Source: Sphingomonas sp. Leaf208 (GTDB taxonomy: Bacteria > Pseudomonadota > Alphaproteobacteria > Sphingomonadales > Sphingomonadaceae). From it: a stretch of DNA of 64,000 nucleotides. Made by a program: the position numbers and the translations under genes. The stretch spans positions 124,001-188,000 of the forward strand of contig NZ_LMKH01000001.1 in assembly GCF_001421415.1 (NCBI RefSeq), written 5' to 3'. This document shows positions 36,473-46,400 of the stretch, piece by piece. The first letter of the stretch is position 1, and the number at the start of each line of letters is the position of its first letter. The notes beneath the pieces are model-generated. The model saw only the letters and a program-made list of their open reading frames with translations. It was not told the origin of the DNA and ran no database searches.

Positions 36473-39337
36473 TCAGTCCGCCTTGATGCCGTAGCGCGCA
36501 TACCGCCTGTCGACGCTCGGTAGAAGCCGCCGTGCAATCGCGAATTCCTTCGTCGCTTCGGGTCGCCGGTCCGATTTCGCCAACACGATTCCGCGCATGA
36601 AATGGCTTTCCGCCTGATTGGGTGTCGACGCCAACACCGCGTCGAGATCGGCCAGCGCCTGCTCGTACTTTCCGAGCCGATACCAGACCATCGCCCGGCT
36701 ATCGAGCGGACCACTCGTGTCGGTGCTCAACTCGATCGCCCCCGTACAGTCTTTTAACGCGCTGTCGATCATGACCATGCGCGTTCCCTTGGCCCAGCAT
36801 CGTGCGTTCATCAGCGACGGCGAACCCGGCTTGTCCGCGATCAGGCTGTCGAACAGCACGAGTGCTGCGGTGACGTCGCCATATTCTCCGAGCAGGCCGG
36901 CCTTGGCTTCGCGAAACGCGTTGCGCATGCTGCCGCCCAGCGCAATGCGCTGATCGAGCAGCGCCAGCGCGCCGGGCATGTCGCCACCTTCGGCCTTCAG
37001 GTCGCTGAGCTGGCCGATCGCCTGTTGCGACGAAGGATCCAGGGCACGCGCTGCTTCCGCGTCCTTGAGCGCCGCTGCCATGTCGCCCAGCTCGTGCGAC
37101 TCCGTCGAGCGTTGGAGATAGAGATCGATCGTCGGGGTGATCGCGATTGCGTGCGTCAGGTCGGCGACGGCACCGCGGCGATCCCCCACGCCGCTTCTGA
37201 GTGATGCGCGGCTGGTATAGCCGCTGGCTTCGTCGGGATCGTCGGCGATCGACTTCGCAAAGATCGCCTCGATCGCCCTCAGTTGCGTGGCACCGGGCGG
37301 GTCGCTGGCGTTGATGTCCCAGCGACGCCGCGTGTCGGCCGAGGCGACGATACGTGGCGCGCGGGCCTTCGCGGACGTCAGGGCATCGCGCTCCGCCGGA
37401 ATGCGGGCAACCGCGATCTCGCCGCCGACCGTGTCGATCCGCTCGTCGAGCGTGAACGTCCCGTTCGCAAGGCTGGCGCTGCGAACGATGTCATACCCGG
37501 CGATGTTCGCCTTGAGATCGGGTTCTCCCTCTAGTGCGAACGCCCGGCCACCGTCGGGGAGGCGCAACCGCAAGCGATAGCGCATACCGTCGGGTTGGTT
37601 GACCAGAACGGGAACGGACGCCCAGGTCGCCTTGCTGCGGTCGGGATCGAAGTTGACCTGATCGATCAGCCTATCGACCGCGCGCTTGCGGCGACGGTCG
37701 TCGGTCGTCCAGATCGTGCTCGTCGCGCCGCGTGCCTTCAGCGTGACCGCACCGGTGATCGGATCGGACGTGATCGACGTATCGACGAATTGCCCCTCGC
37801 CCAGAAACCCCTGCAGGAACTGCCCGACGGCCTGACGCTGCTCCTTCTCGCCCAATTGAGTCTTGGCCATCGTCAGCATCGCCGCCGGTCGCCCGTGGAC
37901 GATCGCCGTCGCCTCGAACGCGCTTGGCAGGTCGACGCTGGCGGTTTCGTCCGCCTCGACGATCAGGTCGATCACCGGACGCGCATTTGCGTGCGTCGCG
38001 ATTCTGAGCAACGCGGCACCGTCGGCGCGGATCGGCAGGACATAGCCGACGTCGGGTGTGTCGTGGATATCCGCAAGCCTCGAACCGGCGCCCGTCCCAT
38101 CGAGCCACAGGGTCTGGCCGCCGATCGTCGCCTTCACGAAGACGTGGTTAAACGCCGCCGCGCTCGGCAGCCTCTCGGCCACGAAGTCTCCCGATCCAAC
38201 GGCGGCGAGGATCGGCTCGGCATCGATACCCATCGCCCGCAGCATCGACAGCAACAGCACGGTCTTCGCCTTGCAGTCGCCGTAGCGAACCTCCCACGTC
38301 CGCGCGGGTTTCTGCGGAACATAGTTCCCGCCGTCCATCCCGACGGCAAGATAGCGGATCTTGTCCTGGACGAGTTCCAGCGCGCGTTCGGCCCTGCCGA
38401 TCGGCGTCGCATCCGCCTTCATGATCGCGTCGACCTCGGTCCTCAGCGGGGAGCCGGGCGCGATGGCGTTGGCTTCCGGGCCATATAGCGGTTCGAAGGT
38501 CTTCGAGACGTCCGCCCAGTCGGCGAACGTGGCGAATTCGATCATCGGCGGATGCCGGAACCGACTTGGCGCATCCTGCGGCATCTCGACCGGCTTTGGC
38601 GCGGGCAGGGCTAGGTCGAGCACGGTGTATTGCCCGTCGCGGATCGGCACGGCCTTGACGCCGTCGGCTTCCAGCTTCCAGCGCGGTGGCGTCGCGGTCG
38701 GCCACGATATGCGTGCGCGGGCGAAGGCAACCCGAGCGGGCAGGGCGATCATCGGAACGACGTTCTGCACGCGCCCGCCCAACGCGGCGTCTTTCGATGT
38801 CGTCGACGCCCTCAGCCGCAGGATGTCGCCGACCTGAAGACCTTCGACCGCCAGCGTCGCCGTCAGGATACCCGTCAATTCGCGCTGTTCGAGCGCCTGT
38901 TCGCGTCGCAGGACCGTGAACTTCTGACCGTTCGCCAGCAAGTCGATACGCTGGCTCCCGCGCCAGATCGCTAGTTCGTGGACGATGATGTCGCCCTTGT
39001 CCGGCGCCCAGGGCAAGGCGAGCGACGTCGCCTGCGCCAGCATCTCTGGCGACGTGATGTGAGACGCGACATCGATGTAGGACCACAGCCGCCCGTCCTC
39101 GATCCGTTGCTGCGTATCGAAGATCACCAGCGCCGGCGTATCTGCGCCCGTCTTCGCCGCGTCCGGCAGCACGGCCGGAATGACCCAGCCGGGCGCGGGC
39201 TGATACAAGGGAAGGTCGCCGGCCTGCGCCGCAGACGTCGCCATGCACCCCAGCGACACCGCCGCAACCACTATACTTCGCACAATTCGGCCCCCCGATA
39301 GTCCCCGCGATAACGATATCGGCAAATTCGTCCGCAA
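36473..39337 (-). CDS. Exported DUF3857/transglutaminase-like/TPR protein
   Basis: 954 residues. Signal peptide ends near SAAQAGD (40). DUF3857 occupies ~60-260. A transglutaminase-like core at ~300-420 keeps its whole triad: C355 (RYGDCKAK), H398 (FNHVF) and D413 (WLDGT). A second beta domain follows, then six to seven tetratricopeptide-type helices from ~690 to 945 (for example DPDEASGYTSRASLRSGVGD and YRLGKYEQALADLDAVLAS). The enzyme core may be a peptidase or crosslinker in the periplasm, and the repeats probably bind a partner. Function of this architecture is not established. Confidence 0.85.
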   Translation of the reverse strand: MRTNLPISLSRGLSGGRIVRSIVVAAVSLGCMATSAAQAGDLPLYQPAPGWVIPAVLPDAAKTGADTPALVIFDTQQRIEDGRLWSYIDVASHITSPEMLAQATSLALPWAPDKGDIIVHELAIWRGSQRIDLLANGQKFTVLRREQALEQRELTGILTATLAVEGLQVGDILRLRASTTSKDAALGGRVQNVVPMIALPARVAFARARISWPTATPPRWKLEADGVKAVPIRDGQYTVLDLALPAPKPVEMPQDAPSRFRHPPMIEFATFADWADVSKTFEPLYGPEANAIAPGSPLRTEVDAIMKADATPIGRAERALELVQDKIRYLAVGMDGGNYVPQKPARTWEVRYGDCKAKTVLLLSMLRAMGIDAEPILAAVGSGDFVAERLPSAAAFNHVFVKATIGGQTLWLDGTGAGSRLADIHDTPDVGYVLPIRADGAALLRIATHANARPVIDLIVEADETASVDLPSAFEATAIVHGRPAAMLTMAKTQLGEKEQRQAVGQFLQGFLGEGQFVDTSITSDPITGAVTLKARGATSTIWTTDDRRRKRAVDRLIDQVNFDPDRSKATWASVPVLVNQPDGMRYRLRLRLPDGGRAFALEGEPDLKANIAGYDIVRSASLANGTFTLDERIDTVGGEIAVARIPAERDALTSAKARAPRIVASADTRRRWDINASDPPGATQLRAIEAIFAKSIADDPDEASGYTSRASLRSGVGDRRGAVADLTHAIAITPTIDLYLQRSTESHELGDMAAALKDAEAARALDPSSQQAIGQLSDLKAEGGDMPGALALLDQRIALGGSMRNAFREAKAGLLGEYGDVTAALVLFDSLIADKPGSPSLMNARCWAKGTRMVMIDSALKDCTGAIELSTDTSGPLDSRAMVWYRLGKYEQALADLDAVLASTPNQAESHFMRGIVLAKSDRRPEATKEFAIARRLLPSVDRRYARYGIKAD

Positions 39338-39438
39338 GCCCAGAGAAATCGAAGATCGATGATCGACATGCGCAAATCGCCATCACTGTAAGTCAACTCT
39401 TTCCGCATCTCGGGAGACGGGATCGATCCGCCAGCTCT

Positions 39439-40404
39439 CTATTCCGCGGGCAAGTGATCGCTCTTGGGCGGCGTCGGTTCGCCGATCGCGTCCAACATTG
39501 CCGTGATCCGCCGAAACTCGTCCCGCAGTGCCGGCACGGCATGGTCGATGAACGCGCGAACGACGCCTCGGCTTCCCCGGTCCGGATGGAACACGAGGTG
39601 CGCCGGCTGCGGTGGCGGCTCGAATGCTGTCAGGACAGTGACGAGGCGGCCTGTCGCCAGATCTTCCGCCACCTGATATCCCCGCGTGCGCACCAGCCCG
39701 AGGCCGCGAACCGCCGCATCGATACCCGCGCCCGCATTGTTCAGGCTCAGGCGGGTCCGAACCCGGATCGATCGGACGCGGGCGCGCTCGGTCTCCGATC
39801 CGAACGACCATAGTTCGCCATCGCCTTCGACGTTCAACCCGACGCAATCGAACCGACCCAGATCCTGCGGCGTCGCCGGTATGCCGCACCGCGCGATATA
39901 GTCGGGCGAGGCGCAGACGAGCGTCCGAACGTCGCCAAGCTTGGTCGCAGTCATCGTCGAGTCCGGCAGTGGTGCCAGCCGAACCGCCATGTCCACGCCT
40001 TCGCCGACGAGATCGACGAGGCGGTTTACCAGCAACACGCGCGCACTAGTCGACGGCTCGCGGCGCAGGAACGCTTCGAGCACCGGCATCACCTTCAGCC
40101 GTCCGAAGAGCTCCGGGGCGGTCAGGACGAAACTGCCACGCATCGGGCCTTCAGACGGGACGGGCGCGATGTCGCCGAGCCGCAGCAACACGTCGCGCCA
40201 TACTTCCACGTGCCGTTCCCCCGCCGAGGTCAGGTGCAGCCGACGCGTCGACCGGAGCAGTAGCGCTTCGCCGGCAATGCCCTCCAGCAACGCGATGGCG
40301 CGCGTCACGCTGGCCGCAGACCGACCATGCCGACGCCCGGCGGCGGCGAGCGATCCTTCATCGACCGAGGCCACAAACAATTTCATCGCATCAAGCCGGT
40401 CCAT
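39439..40404 (-). CDS. LysR-family transcriptional regulator
   Basis: 321 residues from the ATG at 40404; the frame runs on to 40485, but LysR proteins begin about where this start lies (MDRLDAMKLFVASVDEGSLAAAGRR). The helix-turn-helix has RSAASVTRAIALLE, and the effector domain begins after LHLTSAG. The form resembles the CrgA/DmlR branch (GSFVLTAPELFGR, LVNRLVDLVGEGVDMAVRL). It is divergent from the exported hydrolase over a 92-base gap, the usual LysR arrangement, and probably controls that gene. Confidence 0.92.
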   Translation of the reverse strand: MDRLDAMKLFVASVDEGSLAAAGRRHGRSAASVTRAIALLEGIAGEALLLRSTRRLHLTSAGERHVEVWRDVLLRLGDIAPVPSEGPMRGSFVLTAPELFGRLKVMPVLEAFLRREPSTSARVLLVNRLVDLVGEGVDMAVRLAPLPDSTMTATKLGDVRTLVCASPDYIARCGIPATPQDLGRFDCVGLNVEGDGELWSFGSETERARVRSIRVRTRLSLNNAGAGIDAAVRGLGLVRTRGYQVAEDLATGRLVTVLTAFEPPPQPAHLVFHPDRGSRGVVRAFIDHAVPALRDEFRRITAMLDAIGEPTPPKSDHLPAE

Positions 40405-40496
40405 CGTTGCGAAACCTGCAACTGAGCCGACCGGCATGCAAGCATTATGATCCTTGGTGAAACGATTATCTGGAGTGTGCAACAAAGGACAACGCC

Positions 40497-41492
40497 ATGA
40501 GAACGAACCTGACTACGCCGACCCGCCGAGGTGTCATGTCTGCCTTGGCCACGGGTCCTGCAGTCCTGGCGGCGGCGCGCTCGACCGTCGCGGACGCGTC
40601 GCGCGTCGCCACGTCACCGAAGAATGCGGCGGCAGCATCCGTCCGGTATCGCAGGCAGAAAGTCGGCGACGTCGACCTGTTCTACCGAGAGGCCGGGCCG
40701 GTTGACGCGCCGGTCATCCTGCTTCTCCATGGGTTCCCGACGGCGAGTCACATGTTCCGCGACCTGATCCCGCAACTGGCCGACCGGTTTCGGGTCATCG
40801 CGCCGGACCTGCCCGGGTTCGGCCAGACCAAGGCGCCGCCGCGCGGGACATTCGCCTATACGTTCGATGCCTTGGCGACCGTGGTCGGCGGTTTCGTCGA
40901 GGCACTCGGCCTGACGCGGTACGCGCTCTACATCTTCGATTATGGCGCACCCGTCGGTCTGCGTCTCGCGATGCGCCATCCCGAACGCGTCTCGGCGATC
41001 GTCTCGCAGAACGGCAACGCGTACGTCGAGGGCTTCAGCGACCAATGGGGACCGTGGGAGGCGTATTGGCGCGATCCGAGCGCAAGCAACCGCGAAGCCT
41101 GCCGGTCTTCGCTCGCGCCCGACACGATCCGGAACTGGCAATACGGCACTGGTGCCGATCCGGTCCGGCTATCACCCGACGGCTATGAGCTCGACATCGC
41201 CTATATGGCGCGACCGGGTGCGGACGAGATCCAGCTCGACCTGATCCTCGACTACCGGACCAACGTCGCACTCTATCCCGCCTTCCAGGCGTATCTGCGC
41301 AAACATCGTCCGGCCTTGCTGGCAGTCTGGGGCCGGCATGACCCCGCGTTCCTGCCAGCCGGCGCCACCGCGTATCGCCGCGATGTCCCGGACGCGGAGG
41401 TCCACCTTCTCGACACCGGCCACTTCGCGCTGGAAACGCACCATGCCGAGATCGCGGCGTTGATGCGCGACTTCCTCGCACGGAGGACCTGA
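40497..41492 (+). CDS. Tat-exported alpha/beta hydrolase with Asp nucleophile (epoxide hydrolase/dehalogenase-like)
   Basis: 331 residues. The N-terminus TPTRRGVMSALATGPAVLAAARS looks like a twin-arginine signal. The oxyanion region is LLLHGFPTASHMFRDLIP. The nucleophile elbow reads IFDYGAPVG with Asp148 where serine esterases have Ser, so the chemistry is that of epoxide hydrolases or haloalkane/haloacid dehalogenases. The catalytic His is in LLDTGHFALETH near residue 310. An ATG after ACAACGCC has a weak ribosome site. Likely under the divergent LysR regulator. The substrate is unknown. Confidence 0.85.
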   Translation: MRTNLTTPTRRGVMSALATGPAVLAAARSTVADASRVATSPKNAAAASVRYRRQKVGDVDLFYREAGPVDAPVILLLHGFPTASHMFRDLIPQLADRFRVIAPDLPGFGQTKAPPRGTFAYTFDALATVVGGFVEALGLTRYALYIFDYGAPVGLRLAMRHPERVSAIVSQNGNAYVEGFSDQWGPWEAYWRDPSASNREACRSSLAPDTIRNWQYGTGADPVRLSPDGYELDIAYMARPGADEIQLDLILDYRTNVALYPAFQAYLRKHRPALLAVWGRHDPAFLPAGATAYRRDVPDAEVHLLDTGHFALETHHAEIAALMRDFLARRT

Positions 41493-41518
41493 GACGATCC
41501 CCGGGCGGGGCTGCAAAG

Positions 41519-43294
41519 TCAGCCGCGTTCGGGCTCGGCCGCCGTCTCGCGCGCCGCAAGCCAGATTGCGAACGGCGCGGCTTCCATCGGGCGCGCGAAC
41601 CAGAACCCTTGCGCCTCCTCGCAACCGAGCTGCGTCAGGATGGCGGCGGCCTCTTTGGTCTCGATCCCCTCGGCCACCACACGGTAGCCGAGCTTGTGTG
41701 CCAGCCCGATCATCGTCTCGACGAGGACGAAATCGGGCCCGGCCGGTTCGGTGAGGTTGCGCATGAAAGCCTGGTCGATCTTCACGATCCGCGCGGGCAG
41801 GCGCTGGAGATAGGCGAGGCTGCTGTGTCCCGTCCCGAAATCGTCAATCGCAAGGCAAATGCCCGCTTCCGCCAGTTCGCGCAGCATCGCCAGCGCTTGG
41901 TCGGGCTGGTCCATGATGGCGCTTTCGGTCAGCTCGATCTCCAGCCGCTCGGGCCGCAGATCGCGCTTGGACAAGGCCAGCTGGATTCGGTCGATCAGGT
42001 CGGCCTCGCCGAGATTGGCGGCGGAGATGTTGACCGACAGGACCGGCGAGATCCCGGCACAATTCCAAGCCGCCATCTGATCCATCGCCGCATCGATCAC
42101 CCACTGCGTCGTCGCACGCGCCAGCGACGTCTCCTCGATGATCGGGATGAACTCGGCGGGCGATACCTCGCCAAGTCGAGGGTGTCGCCAGCGCAGCAAC
42201 GCCTCCGCGCCCAGGCACCGTCCCGTCGCGAGCTCGATCCTTGGCTGGTACACCAGTCGCAACTGGTCGCCGGCTTCGAGTGCCGCACCGAAATCCTGCA
42301 ACAGGCCGTATTGGCGGCGGTGGGCGATGTCGTTGGCGGGCGAATGCAGCGCGATCGCGCCATCGGCGTTGCGTGCGTCCTGTGCAGCGCTGGCCGCCCC
42401 CCTCAGCACGTCGTCGGCCGAAACGCTGCCGATCACGAACGACCGGACGCCGATCGCGACGTTCGTGACGAAGCGTACCGACGACGTGGCATGCATCGTT
42501 TCGAAGCTCGACCGGAGCAGCGAAACGTAAGCCAGCTCCTCGACATCCGGCGGCGAGATGAACGCGAACTGCGCGCTACCAACCTGATAGGCGACCCGCC
42601 CGGGCCCCAGCGCCACGCGCAGCGCCTGCGACGCTTCTCGGATGAAATCGTCGACGCGGGCAACACCCAACGCACGCACGATCCGGCTGATCTGATCTTC
42701 GCGCGCCATGTCGACCACCACCGCGAACCGGTGCTCGCCCGGATGGTCCCGCTCCAGATCCATCAGGTCGTCGCGGAACTGGTTCCGGGTCGGCATGCCG
42801 GTGACCGGATCAATCCGTCCGAAGGCGTGCTGCAGCTCGATCTGCGCCATCACCATCGCCGCCAGATCGACCAGCGCGGCAAGCTCGGCCTCGGTCGCCT
42901 TGCGCGGTTCGGTCCCCAATACGCAAAGCGATCCGAGGCCGTAGCCATCGCTGGTCACCAAAGGTGCACCCGCATAGAAGCGCGTTCCGGCACGGCCAAG
43001 CACGCTGTCGGCGTAACACGCGTCGGCCTGGAAATCCTCGATGACGAGCGGCTGGGTCGTCTCGGCGACCTGCGCGCATGGGGCCTTGTCGCGCGGGATG
43101 CTGCGATGCTCGACGCCGACGCGCGACTTGAACCATTGCCGGTCGCGATCCGTCAATGACACCGCAGCCACCGGCAATCCGAAGATCTGGCTGGCCATCC
43201 GGGTTATCCGATCGAAGCCCTCGCTGGCCGGGGTATCGAGCAACTTCAGCTGGTACAGGGCGTCCAGCCGAGCCTCTTCGTGATGGTCGCGCAC
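41519..43294 (-). CDS. GAF-GGDEF(degenerate)-EAL cyclic-di-GMP phosphodiesterase
   Basis: 591 residues starting at a GTG with AGGA upstream. A GAF domain fills ~20-160 (SLTDRDRQWFKSRVG, CAQVAETTQPLVIEDFQAD, FYAGAPLVTSDGYGLGSLCVL). The next ~170 residues align with GGDEF domains, but the signature site is GSAQF, so no diguanylate cyclase activity is expected. The EAL domain (~345-585) is intact: AEALLRWRHP, ELTESAI, and DDFGTGHSSLAYLQRLP with the metal-binding Asp pair. It should degrade cyclic-di-GMP in response to a GAF-bound ligand. Divergent from the alpha-2-macroglobulin gene. Confidence 0.92.
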   Translation of the reverse strand: MRDHHEEARLDALYQLKLLDTPASEGFDRITRMASQIFGLPVAAVSLTDRDRQWFKSRVGVEHRSIPRDKAPCAQVAETTQPLVIEDFQADACYADSVLGRAGTRFYAGAPLVTSDGYGLGSLCVLGTEPRKATEAELAALVDLAAMVMAQIELQHAFGRIDPVTGMPTRNQFRDDLMDLERDHPGEHRFAVVVDMAREDQISRIVRALGVARVDDFIREASQALRVALGPGRVAYQVGSAQFAFISPPDVEELAYVSLLRSSFETMHATSSVRFVTNVAIGVRSFVIGSVSADDVLRGAASAAQDARNADGAIALHSPANDIAHRRQYGLLQDFGAALEAGDQLRLVYQPRIELATGRCLGAEALLRWRHPRLGEVSPAEFIPIIEETSLARATTQWVIDAAMDQMAAWNCAGISPVLSVNISAANLGEADLIDRIQLALSKRDLRPERLEIELTESAIMDQPDQALAMLRELAEAGICLAIDDFGTGHSSLAYLQRLPARIVKIDQAFMRNLTEPAGPDFVLVETMIGLAHKLGYRVVAEGIETKEAAAILTQLGCEEAQGFWFARPMEAAPFAIWLAARETAAEPERG

Positions 43295-43353
43295 ACGATT
43301 CCTTTCACGTTCCCCTCTATAATCAAAACCTTAATGGTTTAATCCATGTCAGA

Positions 43354-43382
43354 CTAGATAAATGAAACCTAGGTTTATCTAG
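43354..43382. promoter_or_regulatory. Inverted repeat between divergent EAL and alpha-2-macroglobulin genes
   Basis: Nine-base arms CTAGATAAA (43354-43362) and TTTATCTAG (43374-43382) flank an 11-base loop. The right part also contains the palindrome AAACCTAGGTTT. It lies in the AT-rich shared promoter region, 60 bases from one start and 76 from the other, so it is more likely an operator than a terminator. Confidence 0.6.
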
Positions 43383-43457
43383 CGCTAATCGTGCGCGGCC
43401 CGGTTAAGTCTGGACTAGCGCCGTCCGCCCCCTATTCTGTTGGCGGGGAGAGCGGGC

Positions 43458-46400
43458 ATGCGATTTGCGAGACTGTGGGCGGCGCTAGCGATCGTCGTCG
43501 CGCCGGTTGCCGCGTTCGGAGGCGATACGCCGCACGTCACGCTTGCCACGCCCAACGTCTCGGACGGCGCGATCACGCGCTTTACCGTGCGGTTCAGCGA
43601 CGCGATCGTCCCGCTCGGCGATCCGCGCGCCGCCTCGCCGTTGAAGGTCGAGTGCGTGGTGTCGGGCGAAGGGCGCTGGGTCGATCAGCAGACCTATGTC
43701 TGGGACTTCGCGCAGCCCTTGCCCGGCGGAACGCGCTGCACCCTTGCGACGCGCGAAGGGCTGAAGAGCGTGGCCGGCTACGGCGTCGATGCGGAGAGCT
43801 TCACCGTCGATGCCGGCGGTCCGATCGCCCGCGCGGTGCTGCCCGGCGAAGGCGATATCGAGGAGGACCAGGTGTTCCTGGTCGCCGCGAACATGCTTGC
43901 GACCCGTGAATCGATCGCGGCCAACGCCTATTGCGCGGTCGACGGGATCGGCGAGAAGATCGCTGTCGACGTGCTCGCGCCCGACTTGCCGGGCAAGCTG
44001 CTCGCCGGGTTGGGAAGCAACTACTCGGTCACCAGTTTCCTCGAAAGCGCCGGGCTGCCCAAGACGGTCCCCGCCGATGCCGCGTCGCGCCAGCGTGCAC
44101 TTGCCGGCATTACCGCGCTGAAATGCCGTCGCCCCCTGCCGCCCGGCCGCGACATGGCGCTGGTGTGGGGCGCGAACACCGCCAGTGCGGGGGGCAAGCT
44201 TGCCGGCGCCGACCAGCGGTTCGACTTCACCGTCCGCAAGCCCTTCACCGCGCGGTTCGAATGCTCGCGCGTCAACACCGCGGCGGGATGCAGCCCGGTC
44301 GAGAAGGCGTATCTGCGGTTTTCCGCGCCCGTGCCGATGAGCGCGGCGACGCAGGTCCGCCTGACGCTCGCCGACGGCAAGTCGATCGCGCCTGTGTTCA
44401 GCGACGAGGAGAAGACCCGCGCGACGATCGAGCAGGTCACGTTCGCCGCGCCCTTGCCGGCCGCGACGCGCGGGACGGTGGCGATCCCCGCCGACCTAAA
44501 GGACGAAAGCGGCCGCATCCTCGCCAACCGCGAACGTTTCCCGCTCGAGGTGAAGTTCGACGATGCCCCGCCGCTCGTGAAGTTCGCAGCCGATTTCGGC
44601 ATCCTCGAAGCGAAACAGGGCGGCGTGCTGCCCGTCACCGTGCGCAACGTCGAGCCGTCGCTGCAAGGGCAGACCGCGGGCATCGGTGGCCAGCGGCTGC
44701 GCGTGGGCGGCACCGATGGCGAGATCGCCGCGTGGCTGCGCCGCGTCGAGGAGGCTGGGAAGACCGACTACCAGACGATCGAGCGCAAGGGTGCCGAGCC
44801 GCTCCAGATCAACCATACCGGCGAGAAGCCGCTGCTGTTCGGGAGCGGGGGCGGCGGGGCGAGTGGCGGGGCGGGCGATCCGTTCAAGCTTGATCTGCCG
44901 GGCAAGGGCAAGGACTTCGAGGTTGTTGGATTGCCGCTCGGTAAGCCTGGTTTCTACGTCGTCGAACTCGCCAGCCCGACGCTGGGGCGTGCGCTGCTCG
45001 GTCGCGACGTGCCGCGCTATGTCGCGAGCGCCGCGCTGGTCACCGATCTCGCCGTACATTTCGAATGGGGGCGCGATCGCTCGCTCGCCTGGGTCACGCG
45101 ACTGTCGACCGGCAAGCCGGTGGCGAATGCGGTGGTGCAGGTCAGCGACAGCTGCACCGGCAAGCCGCTTGCGCGCGGCGCGACCGACAAGAGCGGCGGG
45201 CTGATGGTGGCGCGCGGGCTCCCCGAACCCGAGACCTATGGCAGTTGCAAGGGCGAGGGTGGGCCGCACCCGCTGATGATCTCGGCGCGTACTGGCGACG
45301 ATTTCAGCTTCACGCTGACCGACTGGGGCGAGGGCATTCGGCCGTTCGATTTCGACCTGTCCTATGGCTATTTGGCGGCGACCAACATCATCCACACTGT
45401 GTTCGATCGCGCGTTGGTCCGTCAGGGCGAGACGATCCACATGAAGCACATCCTGCGCCGCCCCGACGCGCGCGGCTTCTCGTTGGCGCCGGGCTTTACC
45501 GGCACGCTGCGGCTTTCGCATCGCGGCTCCGACACGCAGTTCGAGATGCCCGTGACGATCGGCGCGAACGGCACCGGCGAAACCGTCTGGACCGCTCCGA
45601 AGGGCGCACCGATGGGGGATTACGACCTCGTCTTTGTCGTCGGCGACACCACCACCGAATCCGCGCAGTCGTTCAAGGTCGACGAATACCGCCTGCCGAC
45701 GATGCGCGCGAGCGTGACCGGGCCGAAGACCGCGCTCGTCAAACCACGCACCGCCCAGCTCGATCTGTTTGCCGGCTATCTCTCGGGCGGCGGTGCCCCC
45801 GGCTTGCCGGTCGACGTCCGCATCGGCTGGTTCGCCCACAGTGCGACGCCTGTCGGCTACGACAAGTTCCGCTTCGGCGGCGAACCGATCACTGAAGGTG
45901 TCAAGCCGCTCGACGGCGAGGGCGAGGACGCGAAGACGCCGTTGCCGCCGACCCAGATGCTGCCCGCGACGATCGGCAGCGACGGTACGCGGCGGATGAC
46001 GGTCGACATGCCGCAGACCCTCCCCGGCACGACCGATATGCAAATCGAGATGGATTACCGCGATGCCAATGGCGAGACGCTGACCGCCTCGAAATCGATC
46101 CCGATCTACGCCTCGGGTGTGCAGCTCGGCGTCGCCACCGATGGCTGGATGATGCGCGCGGATGATCTGCGCCTGCGCTTCGTCGCGCTCGATACCGACG
46201 GCAAGCCGATCAAGGGGCAGAAGCTGTCTGTCGCGCTCTACAGCCGCCAGATTCTGACTGCGCGTCGTCGGCTGATCGGCGGGTTCTACGCGTACGACAA
46301 CCGGATGCGGACGACCAAGCTGTCGGCTTCGTGCAGCGCGACGACCGATGCGCAGGGGCTCGCGCAGTGCAAGGCCGATCCGGGCGTCTCGGGCGAGATC

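Noticed and set aside
41519-43294. GAF-GGDEF-EAL protein as a diguanylate cyclase
   Set aside because: The GGDEF signature is replaced by GSAQF, so only the EAL activity is credible.
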